Shown here: piece by piece, positions 45,360 to 53,569 of the stretch
Layout: each line of letters opens with the position of its first letter
Numbering within the stretch: position 1 is the stretch's first letter
NCBI GenBank assembly: GCA_009911305.1
Contig: QXXC01000011.1
Coordinates: forward strand, 38,758 to 102,757
DNA: 64,000 nt
Direction of reading: 5' to 3'
From: Clostridiaceae bacterium
GTDB taxonomy: Bacteria; Bacillota; Clostridia; Lachnospirales; Lachnospiraceae
Made by a program: the position numbers and the translations under genes
Notes under the pieces: generated by a model
Told to the model about the DNA's origin: nothing
Seen by the model: only the letters and a program-made list of their open reading frames with translations
Databases searched by the model: none

Positions 45360-45489
45360 GCCGCGGGGAAAGAACAGACTCAGCCGGATGGGAGCAGAAG
45401 AACATACAGGACAGTTGAGCCGGGCCGGCAGCGGCATGCGTAAGGCCGGAGAGCCCGGGCCGGCCAGGAGAGGAATGGAGGCAGAGAGT

Positions 45490-46761
45490 ATGGACATGAC
45501 AGAAGAAAGCAAAGAGGAAGCCCTTGCATGCATGGAAGCGCTTTCCCTGGAAAAGTTTGAGGAGGCGACGGAGGCAGTCAGCCGCGTGATCTCAGAGACA
45601 AAGCTGGTGTACAGCGAGCATTTTTCCAATATGACAGGCAACCGGGTTTATTTTAAGCCGGAAAATATGCAGTATACAGGCGCTTACAAGGTGCGGGGCG
45701 CATTTTACAAGATCAGCACGCTCTCCGCTGAGGAGAGGAGCCGGGGCCTTATTACAGCCTCTGCGGGAAACCATGCGCAGGGCGTGGCGTATGCGGCCAA
45801 GCTGGCGGGCTGCAGGGCTACGATTGTGATGCCCACCACCACGCCTCTGATGAAGGTCAACCGCACGCGCAGCTACGGGGCGGAGGTCGTGCTGAGCGGC
45901 GATGTGTTCGACGAGGCCCTGGCCCGGGCCAATGAGCTGGCGGCGGAGCACGGCTATACGTTCATCCACCCCTTTAACGATCTGGACGTGGCGGCCGGGC
46001 AGGGAACCATCGCCATGGAGATTATCAAGGAGCTGCCCACGGTAGATTACATTCTGGTTCCGATCGGAGGGGGAGGGCTCTGCACCGGCGTTTCCGTGCT
46101 GGCCAAGCTTCTGAACCCGAAGATCCGTGTCATCGGCGTGGAACCCGCGGGCGCGAACTGTATGCAGGAATCCTTAAGGGCCGGGAAGGTCGTGACGCTC
46201 CCGTCTGTCAATACCATTGCCGACGGCACGGCGGTAAAGACCCCCGGGGATCGGCTGTTCCCTTATATCCGGGAAAATGTGGACGATATCATCGCCATCG
46301 AGGATCCGGAGCTTATCGTGGCCTTCCTGGACATGGTGGAAAACCACAAGATGATTGTGGAGAATTCCGGCCTTCTGACCGTGGCCGCCTTAAAGCATCT
46401 GGATGTGCGCAAAAAGAAGATTGTATCTATTTTAAGCGGCGGAAACATGGATGTGATCACCATGGCATCCATTGTACAGCACGGCCTGATCGAGCGCGAC
46501 CGCGTCTTCACCGTATCTGTCCTTCTGCCCGATAAGCCGGGCGAGCTCGCGAAGGTGTCAGCTCTTCTGGCGCAGGAGCAGGGCAACGTCATCCGCCTGG
46601 AACACAACCAGTTTATCAGCATCAACCGCAATGCGGCCGTGGAGCTGCGGATCACGATCGAGGCCTTCGGAACCGATCACAAGAAGACGATCATGAACGC
46701 GCTCGAACAGGCGGGATACAGGCCCAGGCTCGTAAAATCAAAGGGGATTTACGAGGTCTGA
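45490..46761 (+). CDS. ilvA: Threonine ammonia-lyase with C-terminal ACT domain
   Basis: 423 residues. PLP enzyme producing 2-oxobutanoate and ammonia from threonine. The PLP lysine lies in QYTGAYKVRGAFYKI, the phosphate-binding Gly loop is PIGGGGLCTGVS, and SAGNHAQGVA is conserved. A single ACT domain (about 335-423; VFTVSVLLPDKPGELAKVS) follows. The ~400-residue single-ACT layout is that of catabolic/TdcB-like or short IlvA forms, so either isoleucine synthesis or threonine catabolism is possible. ATG 45490 with GGAGG eight nt upstream is chosen over earlier in-frame ATGs. Confidence 0.93.
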   Translation: MDMTEESKEEALACMEALSLEKFEEATEAVSRVISETKLVYSEHFSNMTGNRVYFKPENMQYTGAYKVRGAFYKISTLSAEERSRGLITASAGNHAQGVAYAAKLAGCRATIVMPTTTPLMKVNRTRSYGAEVVLSGDVFDEALARANELAAEHGYTFIHPFNDLDVAAGQGTIAMEIIKELPTVDYILVPIGGGGLCTGVSVLAKLLNPKIRVIGVEPAGANCMQESLRAGKVVTLPSVNTIADGTAVKTPGDRLFPYIRENVDDIIAIEDPELIVAFLDMVENHKMIVENSGLLTVAALKHLDVRKKKIVSILSGGNMDVITMASIVQHGLIERDRVFTVSVLLPDKPGELAKVSALLAQEQGNVIRLEHNQFISINRNAAVELRITIEAFGTDHKKTIMNALEQAGYRPRLVKSKGIYEV

Positions 46762-46786
46762 GGCAGGGGAGGTTGGGGAAGAACGT

Positions 46787-48115
46787 ATGGAGATGTTTAA
46801 CAAAGACGCGCCCCTCATGGAAAATGTCCGGTATTTTCTGAAATGGAGCCTGATTTCCTGCTGCATCGGCCTGATAACCGGGGTTCTGGGCACCGTGTTC
46901 GGCCACAGCCTGCTTAAGGTGACAGCCTTTTTTAAGGGGCATCTGTGGATGCTGTGGCTTCTGCCCCTGGCCGGCGTTCTGATCGTGTGGATTTACCATA
47001 TCCTGGGAGAGGACAAAAACCGCGGAACAAATATGGTCATTGAATCCATCCGTATGCACGGCCAGGTGAGCTTCATGACCGCGCCGGCCATTTTCTGCGG
47101 AACGCTTCTGACGCAGGTGACAGGCGGATCGGCCGGAAGAGAGGGCGCGGCGCTGCAGATGGGAGCCAGCATCGGAAGCCGGATCGGGACGCTTCTGCGC
47201 CTGGACGAAAAGGATCAGAAGATTGCGCTGATGTGCGGCATGAGCGGGACCTTTGCCGCCCTGTTCGGGACGCCGATGGCCGCTGCCGTGTTCTCCATGG
47301 AGGTCGCAAGCATCGGCGTCATGTACTATGCGGCCCTGGCGCCATGCATCTTTGCATCGTTTATCGGCGCGTCCGTCTCCAGGCATTTTCATCTGAAGCC
47401 GGAGGCCTTTGCGATCGGAGAGGTTCCCGGCTTTGATTTAAAGATGGCTGTGCTGATCATCCTTCTGGGGATCCTGTGCGCGCTGGTGGCGGCCCTGTTC
47501 TGTATCTGCCTGCACGGCGCGGGCCATTTCTATAAGAAATGGTTCCCCTCCCCCTATATGCGGGTCGCCGCCGGGGCCCTGCTGGTGATCGCACTGACTG
47601 TGATGAGCGGCGGAACCGAATATAACGGCAGCGGGATCGGCCTGATCGAAAAGAGTATTGAGGGAGAGATCAGCTATACGGCTTTTCTGTGGAAAATCGT
47701 CCTGACCTCCGTCACGCTGGAAGCGGGCTTCAAGGGCGGCGAGATTGTGCCGACCCTGGCGATAGGAGCCTCCTTCGGAGCGCTGTTCGGGGCCCTTACG
47801 GGACAGCCCCACGGCGTGATGGGCGCCTGCGGGATGCTGGCGCTGTTTGTGGGCGTGACGAACTGCCCGATCTCCACGCTGCTCATCGGCTTTGAACTGT
47901 TCGGCTATACGGCCATGCCGTATTTCGTCTTTGTGATCGGAGTGAGCTTCACGCTGTCCGGCTATTACAGTCTCTACTCCAGCCAGAAATTCGCCTACTC
48001 GAAGATACGCAACGAGTACATCGACCGCATGGCCAATGAGACAGTCCCGGCCGCGTCACCGCAGACGCCAAAGGAAAACGCGCAGGACGGGACAAACGGT
48101 TCGGGACATACATAA
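46787..48115 (+). CDS. CLC-family anion channel/antiporter, CLC-F-like
   Basis: 442 residues, about ten hydrophobic segments plus a polar C-terminal tail (ASPQTPKENAQDGTNGSGH). The CLC fold is clear from GGSAGREGAALQMGASIG (114-130) with the external gating Glu119, FGTPMAAAVFSMEV and AGFKGGEIVPTLAIGASFG. The chloride-type GSGIP motif is replaced by GTNMV at 80-84 and GREGP by GREGA, substitutions resembling the fluoride/proton antiporter branch (CLC-F, which has GNN/GMNLI and GREGT). Fluoride export is therefore a reasonable inference; no fluoride riboswitch fits in the 25-bp gap upstream. Confidence 0.88.
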   Translation: MEMFNKDAPLMENVRYFLKWSLISCCIGLITGVLGTVFGHSLLKVTAFFKGHLWMLWLLPLAGVLIVWIYHILGEDKNRGTNMVIESIRMHGQVSFMTAPAIFCGTLLTQVTGGSAGREGAALQMGASIGSRIGTLLRLDEKDQKIALMCGMSGTFAALFGTPMAAAVFSMEVASIGVMYYAALAPCIFASFIGASVSRHFHLKPEAFAIGEVPGFDLKMAVLIILLGILCALVAALFCICLHGAGHFYKKWFPSPYMRVAAGALLVIALTVMSGGTEYNGSGIGLIEKSIEGEISYTAFLWKIVLTSVTLEAGFKGGEIVPTLAIGASFGALFGALTGQPHGVMGACGMLALFVGVTNCPISTLLIGFELFGYTAMPYFVFVIGVSFTLSGYYSLYSSQKFAYSKIRNEYIDRMANETVPAASPQTPKENAQDGTNGSGHT

Positions 48116-48155
48116 CCTTCCATAAAAAGCAGAAAAAGGACAGGAGGAGAGCAGA

Positions 48156-49475
48156 ATGAAACGGCTGATTCAAAACGCAAGGATCCTGACTATGGATGCG
48201 GACATGCGCATACTGGATCCGGGCTGGATCCTCTTAGAAAATGATACCATCCGGGATCTGGGAGAGATGCCGGGCGATCCGGCCGCTCTGCCGCAGGCGG
48301 ACGAGCGGATCGACGCAGAGCGCGGGATTGTGCTGCCGGGTCTTGTCAACACGCACTGCCACGTCTCCATGATGCCGTTTCGCGGCCTGGGGGACGACTG
48401 TCCGGATCGGCTGCGCCGCTTTCTGTTTCCGCTGGAAAACAAAGCCATGACAGAGGCGCTTGTGTACCGGGCGGCGCGCTATGGCGCAGGCGAGATGCTT
48501 CTGGCAGGCGTGACATCCTTTGTGGACATGTACTATTTTGAAAACGAAGTCGCCCGGGCCTGCGACGAGATGGGGATCCGGGGCATCCTTGGCGAAACCG
48601 TGCTGGGCCAGCCGACGTGCGACAGCCAAACACCCGGCGGCGGGCTGGCACTGGCCGAAAACCTGTTAAGAACCTGGAGAGACCACCCGCGGATCCGCCC
48701 CGTCGTCGCGCCCCACGCTGCCAACACAGTCAGCCCGGACATCCTGAAAAAAGCAAAGCGCCTGGCCGACGAGTACGAAACGCTTCTGACGCTGCACGCC
48801 AGCGAGATGGACTATGAGCTCGCCTATTTCAGAGAAACCTTTCAGAAAACGCCCATTGAGTTCCTGAGCGATCTGGGCCTTCTGGGCCCCCGTCTCTTAG
48901 CCGCCCACTGTATCCACTTAACCGACAGGGACATCCGTCTTCTGGCCGGGAGCGAAACCGCGGTCAGCCATTGCATCGGCTCCAACACCAAAGCCGGAAA
49001 GGGCGTGGCCCCCATCAAAAAGCTGCTCTCTGCCGGGGTAAGGGCGGGGCTCGGCACCGACGGGGCCTCCTCCGGCAACACACTGGATCTCTTTACCCAG
49101 TTCCGCCTCTTTGCGTCCTTCCACAAGACCAAAAACCGCGATCGCAGCCTCTTCCCGGCCTCGGAGATCGTGGCGCTTGGCACCAGAGGAGGCGCGAAGG
49201 CCCTGGGAATGGAGCGCGAAACCGGTTCCCTGGAGCCGGGAAAAAAGGCGGATCTCGTCCTGGTAGAGACGAAATCCGTCAATATGTTCCCCTGCTATGA
49301 TCCCTATTCGGCCCTGGTTTACTCTGCCAACGCATCCAATGTCGAGATGACGATCGTGGATGGGGAGATACTTGTGAGGGATAAGAGGCTGATCCGCACA
49401 GATACAGGGAAGCTGCGCGCGGAGATGGAGGAGGAGATGGGGGCGTTTGTGCGGGCGGCAGGGGTGCAGGGGTAA
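48156..49475 (+). CDS. Amidohydrolase (MtaD/SsnA/TrzA-like metal-dependent deaminase)
   Basis: 439 residues. Metallo-dependent hydrolase: metal ligands in VLPGLVNTHCHVSMM (HxH), LTLHASEMD, LAAHCIHLTD and GLGTDGASSGN (catalytic Asp). Close in outline to 5-methylthioadenosine/S-adenosylhomocysteine deaminases and chlorohydrolase-like proteins; the substrate (adenosine derivative or other heterocycle) cannot be fixed. AGGAGG site. It ends 20 bp before a large array of palindromic repeats. Confidence 0.9.
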   Translation: MKRLIQNARILTMDADMRILDPGWILLENDTIRDLGEMPGDPAALPQADERIDAERGIVLPGLVNTHCHVSMMPFRGLGDDCPDRLRRFLFPLENKAMTEALVYRAARYGAGEMLLAGVTSFVDMYYFENEVARACDEMGIRGILGETVLGQPTCDSQTPGGGLALAENLLRTWRDHPRIRPVVAPHAANTVSPDILKKAKRLADEYETLLTLHASEMDYELAYFRETFQKTPIEFLSDLGLLGPRLLAAHCIHLTDRDIRLLAGSETAVSHCIGSNTKAGKGVAPIKKLLSAGVRAGLGTDGASSGNTLDLFTQFRLFASFHKTKNRDRSLFPASEIVALGTRGGAKALGMERETGSLEPGKKADLVLVETKSVNMFPCYDPYSALVYSANASNVEMTIVDGEILVRDKRLIRTDTGKLRAEMEEEMGAFVRAAGVQG

Positions 49476-49494
49476 TTCAGTTGTTAATGCGCTC

Positions 49495-49699
49495 GTACAG
49501 GTTAGGGATCTGGAGCTGTGAGAGGGCCGCCCGTAACCGCTTCTGTATCCAACAGAAACCCCGCTTCCGCTCGGAGAAAAGCGCAGCGGGCGCTAAGCTC
49601 GAAAAGATCTCGCTAAGCGCCGGCGGTTTTCTACGGGTTTCAGTTGGACATGGAAGCTGGCTCCGGCGGCCCTCTCACAATGAACCAATCCCCGCGTAC
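49495..49699 (+). repeat. Palindromic repeat element A
   Basis: Inverted arms TGTGAGAGGGCCGCC (49517-49531) and its exact complement (49665-49679). Pairing continues inward imperfectly (GCTTC..TGT.TCCAAC.GAAACCC on both arms) to a centre near 49600, and weakly outward to GTAC at 49495-49498 and 49696-49699. No protein-coding signal. Confidence 0.7.
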
Positions 49700-49728
49700 A
49701 TCCTAAATAAATAACCTTGCTCCACCCC

Positions 49729-49894
49729 CTAGTGTTCCATCCAGCCAGTAATTGGATTGTCAGAACCGCCTATTTTGCCATCTGCTGCGTTGTCGTCAGT
49801 CAACGATGCCACCGCATCGCCTCCTTCCTCCGCCTTGCAGGCTGACAAAATATTCGGCACTGACAATCCAATTACTGGACGGATGGAACACTAG
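49729..49894 (+). repeat. Palindromic repeat element B
   Basis: 166-bp imperfect palindrome. The outer 34 bp (49729-49762 versus 49861-49894) are complementary with only two mismatches, beginning CTAGTGTTCCATCC; inner arms still share CCG..TATTTTG.CA..CTGC. A perfect small hairpin CGATGC-CACC-GCATCG lies inside one arm. Flanked by TA on both sides. Confidence 0.8.
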
Positions 49895-50055
49895 AGCGTG
49901 TTTGAAACATCATTCCCGCCATCTGCACGCCCCGCTTTGCGGCATATTTGTGCCAAATTCACTGAACGCAGCCCACTGCGCCGCGTTCAGTTGGCCCAAA
50001 TCTCCCACAAAGCGGAACGCACATCTGGCAGAAAGCATGTTTCAAACACGCTCTA
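49892..50055 (+). repeat. Palindromic repeat element C
   Basis: 164-bp element with perfect 19-bp terminal inverted repeats: TAGAGCGTGTTTGAAACAT (49892-49910) and its complement (50037-50055). The interior is an imperfect palindrome (GCCCCGCTTTGCGG.ATATTTG.GCCAA versus the complement of the other arm). Shares its left TA with the right end of element B. Partial copies at 5745-5785 and 33834-33862. Its right end stands 18 bp before the peptide-ABC promoter. Confidence 0.85.
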
Positions 50056-50072
50056 AAATCCTGATTTATACA

Positions 50073-50100
50073 TTGCATTTTGCCCAAAACCTGCTATAAT
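50073..50100 (+). promoter_or_regulatory. Promoter of the peptide ABC operon
   Basis: TTGCAT (50073-50078), 16-nt spacer, extended -10 TGCTATAAT ending at 50100. It lies just beyond the palindrome array. Confidence 0.75.
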
Positions 50101-50153
50101 GAAAAAGACAATTTAATAATGAGAGAATATTACGAATTCGAGAGGAACAAACT

Positions 50154-51752
50154 ATGAAAAAGAAATCCCTTCTTTCAGGCGTAATACCCCTTCTGCTGTC
50201 TGTTGCACTCTGCGCGTGCGGAGGCGACAAGGGTGCGGAAGCGGCCTCGACGGCGGAGGAGAGCCGGACCGGCGGGAGTACCGCGCAGGAATCATCCTCT
50301 GTGGAAGAAAGCAGTAATACTCTTTCAGAAGGAACACCAGTACCAGGCGGGAGCGTCATTTTCGGGATGACGCAGGATCTGGCTAGTCTTGACCCCCATG
50401 TAGAAACGGACGCAGGAACTAGAGACGTGGTATTCAATTTGTACGAAGGGCTGGTAAAGCCCACTTCAACCGGCGATCTGATGCCGGCAGTCGCAAGCGG
50501 CTATACGGTTTCCGATGATGCAAAGGTCTATACCTTCACATTGAGAGACGGGATCACATTCCATGACGGAACGCCTGTGACGATTGAAGACGTCAAATAT
50601 TCCATTGATCGATATGCGGAGATTCAGGGCGAATCCTCCGCTTTTTCTATTGTCGCGGACGCTTCGGTTAAGGACGAAAAGACGATTGAGGTGACTCTGA
50701 AGGAGAGCTATTCGGAATTTCTTCCGATGATGACCCTGGCTGTCATTCCGCAGGCAAATGAGGATCCGGTGAAGAGCCCGGTGGGGACAGGCCCCTTTAA
50801 GTTCGTATCCTATGCGCCGGGGCAGAACATCGTCCTGGAAAAATATGACGGATACTGGCAGGAAGGCGTGCCGAGCCTTGATACAGTGCAGTTTAAATTC
50901 ATCGCGGACGTGGATGCGGCGTATATGGAGCTGCAGGCCGGAACCATTGACATCCTGAAATACCTGACAACCGCCCAGGCGCAGACCATCAGCCCGGATT
51001 ACAATATCGTCGAGGGCAGCATGAATCTGGTGCACGGCATGTACTTAAACAGCGGCGAGGGCCCCTTAAGCGATACAAGAGTTCGCCAGGCGCTCTGCTA
51101 CGGTGTGGATCGCGATGCGATCAACGGCTTTATTTTCGGGGGAAAGAGCCGCATCATCGGAAGCCATATGATTCCGAATATGACCAAATACTATGAGCCG
51201 GAGGCAGAAAACGTATACAGCTATGACCCGGAGAAGGCAAAGTCCCTTCTCGCGGAGGCCGGTTATGCGGACGGGTTTGATCTGGTGATTACCGTGCCGA
51301 GCTCGTACTCCCAGCATGTGGATACGGCCCAGATCATTGCGGATCAGCTCTCACAGATCGGGGTGCGCACGACCTTAAACCAGGTGGACTGGAGCACCTG
51401 GCTGGAGGATGTCTATAAAGGCGGGAATTTTGAGGCCACAGTGATTGGATTTGACGGAACCATGGTTCCAAGCGATCTGATTATGAAATACGTGACCGGC
51501 AATTCCAAAAACTTCATGCATTATTCCAACGAGGAATATGACAACGTATTTGAGGAGGCGTTCGCCACGATCGACGACGCGAAAAAAGTGGAGCTCTATA
51601 AGGAGTGCCAGATGATCCTGGCGAGGGACGCAGCGGCTGTCTTTATCGAGGATCCGGCGAACCTGGTGGCTGTGAGAAAGAATCTGGCCGGCTATACCTT
51701 CTACCCCACAGCGGCGGAGGACATGGCGGCGCTTTATCAGACAGCGGAATAA
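50154..51752 (+). CDS. Peptide/nickel-type ABC transporter substrate-binding lipoprotein
   Basis: 532 residues, SBP_bac_5 family (DppA/OppA). Lipoprotein signal MKKKSLLSGVIPLLLSVALC with lipidation at Cys22, then a Ser/Glu-rich linker (about 28-62). The binding fold begins GSVIFGMTQDLASLDPHVETD; YTFTLRDGITFHDGTPVT and MYLNSGEGPLSDTRVRQALCYGVDRDAI are the family signatures. Delivers a peptide-like solute to the permeases encoded next. First gene of the operon; GAGAGGAAC ribosome site. Confidence 0.93.
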   Translation: MKKKSLLSGVIPLLLSVALCACGGDKGAEAASTAEESRTGGSTAQESSSVEESSNTLSEGTPVPGGSVIFGMTQDLASLDPHVETDAGTRDVVFNLYEGLVKPTSTGDLMPAVASGYTVSDDAKVYTFTLRDGITFHDGTPVTIEDVKYSIDRYAEIQGESSAFSIVADASVKDEKTIEVTLKESYSEFLPMMTLAVIPQANEDPVKSPVGTGPFKFVSYAPGQNIVLEKYDGYWQEGVPSLDTVQFKFIADVDAAYMELQAGTIDILKYLTTAQAQTISPDYNIVEGSMNLVHGMYLNSGEGPLSDTRVRQALCYGVDRDAINGFIFGGKSRIIGSHMIPNMTKYYEPEAENVYSYDPEKAKSLLAEAGYADGFDLVITVPSSYSQHVDTAQIIADQLSQIGVRTTLNQVDWSTWLEDVYKGGNFEATVIGFDGTMVPSDLIMKYVTGNSKNFMHYSNEEYDNVFEEAFATIDDAKKVELYKECQMILARDAAAVFIEDPANLVAVRKNLAGYTFYPTAAEDMAALYQTAE

Positions 51753-51789
51753 AGTAAGATACAAAAGCGGTAAACCGCAGGAGGGAAAC

Positions 51790-52734
51790 ATGAAATTTGC
51801 TCTGAAAAAACTGATAACTCTCATTATCACATTGTTGTTTATTTCCTTCCTGTCGTTTACCGCTTTTTCTGTGATCCCGGGCGACGCTGCGCTCTCCAGG
51901 CTCGGAAAGGATGCGGGCGAGGAACAGCTTGCGGCGCTGCGGGAGGAGATGGGACTGAATGATTCCCTGCCGGAGCGCTATGCAGACTGGCTTTTGGGGG
52001 CGGTTCGGGGAGATTTCGGCGAATCATACCGCTATGCAGAGGTGAGTGTTGCGTCGCTTCTTAAGGATCGGCTTCCCGTGACGGCTCTTCTGGCCGTGAT
52101 TTCGTTTGGCATGATCCTCATCGTATCGGTTCCGATCGGCATTCTGAGCTCCCGTTCCCCGGGAAAATGGGGAGATACGCTGACGAATCAGGCGTCCCAG
52201 GTCGTGATGGCCATTCCGCCCTTTTTCCTGGGCATGATCCTGACCTATGTATTCGGGCTCGTGCTGCACGTGTTCCAGCCCGGGAAATTTACGTCTCCGT
52301 CCGAGGATTTCCTGGAGGCGGCCCGGTATCTGATCTTCCCGGCCATAGCTGTGGCGCTGCCCAAGGCGGCCATGACGGTAAAATTCCTGCGGGGCGCGAT
52401 TTTGTCTGAGATGCGAAAGGATTACGTGCGGACCGCGTTCAGCAAGGGGAATACGATCAACGGCGTTCTGTACAGCCATGTTCTGAAAAATGCCATGATT
52501 CCGGTCATCACCTTTCTGGCCATGGCGGCGGCGGAGATCCTGGCGGGCAGTATTGTGGTGGAGCAGGTGTTCGGCGTCCCCGGAGTGGGGGGACTTCTGA
52601 TCTCCTCCATCTCGAACCGGGATTATCCGGTGGTGCAGGCGATTGTGCTCTATGTGACAACCGTGGTGGTGGCAGTGAATTTTACAGTGGATATCCTGTA
52701 CCAGATATTGGATCCCAGAGTGAAAACAGCGTAA
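51790..52734 (+). CDS. Peptide ABC transporter permease, DppB type
   Basis: 314 residues, six hydrophobic segments. N-terminal TM followed by the extracytoplasmic region seen in DppB (SRLGKDAGEEQLAALREEMGLNDSLPERYADWL). The EAA loop contacting the ATPase is REMRKDYVRTAFSKGNTINGVLYSHVLKNA-like, around residues 210-240 (given here by its ends). GGAGGG site; 37 bp after the binding-protein gene. Confidence 0.93.
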   Translation: MKFALKKLITLIITLLFISFLSFTAFSVIPGDAALSRLGKDAGEEQLAALREEMGLNDSLPERYADWLLGAVRGDFGESYRYAEVSVASLLKDRLPVTALLAVISFGMILIVSVPIGILSSRSPGKWGDTLTNQASQVVMAIPPFFLGMILTYVFGLVLHVFQPGKFTSPSEDFLEAARYLIFPAIAVALPKAAMTVKFLRGAILSEMRKDYVRTAFSKGNTINGVLYSHVLKNAMIPVITFLAMAAAEILAGSIVVEQVFGVPGVGGLLISSISNRDYPVVQAIVLYVTTVVVAVNFTVDILYQILDPRVKTA

Positions 52735-52758
52735 AACAGGCGACAAAAGGAGAAGCTG

Positions 52759-53556
52759 ATGAAAAAGAAGAATCTGAATCTGGCCATAGGGCTTGCCATT
52801 ACATCCTTTTTCCTGCTGTTTGCCCTGCTCGGACAGGTTTGGACGCCCTACAATGCGACGTCCATGGATCCAATGGCGGTCAATCTGGCGCCCTGCGCCG
52901 CCCACCCGATGGGAACCGATAATTTTGGCCGCGACATTTTAAGCCGCGTGATGAACGGGAGCGGAAGCACCTTTTTTGTGGCAGTCTGCACCGTCCTGAT
53001 CGGCGGTGTGTTCGGGACGATTGTGGGGGCCGTGACCGGGTATTTCGGCGGATGGGCGGATAATATCATTATGCGTTTTAATGATATCCTGCTGTCCTTT
53101 CCGAGCATCCTGTTAGCCCTCATTTTTGTGAGTCTGATGGAGCCGGGAAGCTACCATATCATTCTGGCCCTGGGCGTCCTCTTTATCCCCAGCTTTGCCA
53201 GGATCGTGCGCAGCGAGGTGATCCGCTGCCGGGAACTCGACTATGTAAAAAGCGCCCGCATCATGGGGGCCGGTCATATGCGGATTATCTTTCTGCATAT
53301 TCTCCCCAACGCGGGGGTGAGCATGCTCACAGCCGCTGCGATTGGCTTTAACAACGCGGTTCTCGCGGAGGCGAGCATGAGCTATCTGGGACTGGGCATC
53401 CAGCCGCCTGAGCCCAGCCTCGGGCGTATGCTCTCCGAGGCCCAGTCTTATCTCTTTAACGCGCCGTGGTACGCGCTCTTTCCCGGCGTGACGATCATTT
53501 TGATTATACTGGGGTTTGGCATGGTAAGCGAGGGGCTGCGCGCCCTGCAGGAATAG
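52759..53556 (+). CDS. Peptide ABC transporter permease, DppC type
   Basis: 265 residues. Typical DppC: one N-terminal TM, then HPMGTDNFGRDILSRVMNG and a five-helix core; the EAA motif is ELDYVKSARIMGAGHMRIIF (about 158-177), and EASMSYLGLGIQPPEPSLGRML is the conserved C-terminal loop. Forms the heterodimeric channel with the DppB-type protein upstream. AGGAG site. Confidence 0.94.
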   Translation: MKKKNLNLAIGLAITSFFLLFALLGQVWTPYNATSMDPMAVNLAPCAAHPMGTDNFGRDILSRVMNGSGSTFFVAVCTVLIGGVFGTIVGAVTGYFGGWADNIIMRFNDILLSFPSILLALIFVSLMEPGSYHIILALGVLFIPSFARIVRSEVIRCRELDYVKSARIMGAGHMRIIFLHILPNAGVSMLTAAAIGFNNAVLAEASMSYLGLGIQPPEPSLGRMLSEAQSYLFNAPWYALFPGVTIILIILGFGMVSEGLRALQE

Positions 53557-53569
53557 GAGGGAGGCCGGT

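Noticed and set aside
49481..49714. 77-codon frame in the palindrome array
   Set aside because: Lies almost wholly within element A, whose base pairing explains the sequence; no ribosome site and composition unlike a protein.
49495..50055. CRISPR array
   Set aside because: The repeats are three different inverted repeats, not short direct repeats with spacers, and no cas genes are present.
49752..50099. 115-codon frame across elements B and C
   Set aside because: Spans two palindromes and ends inside the next promoter; His/Cys/Arg-rich random-looking translation.
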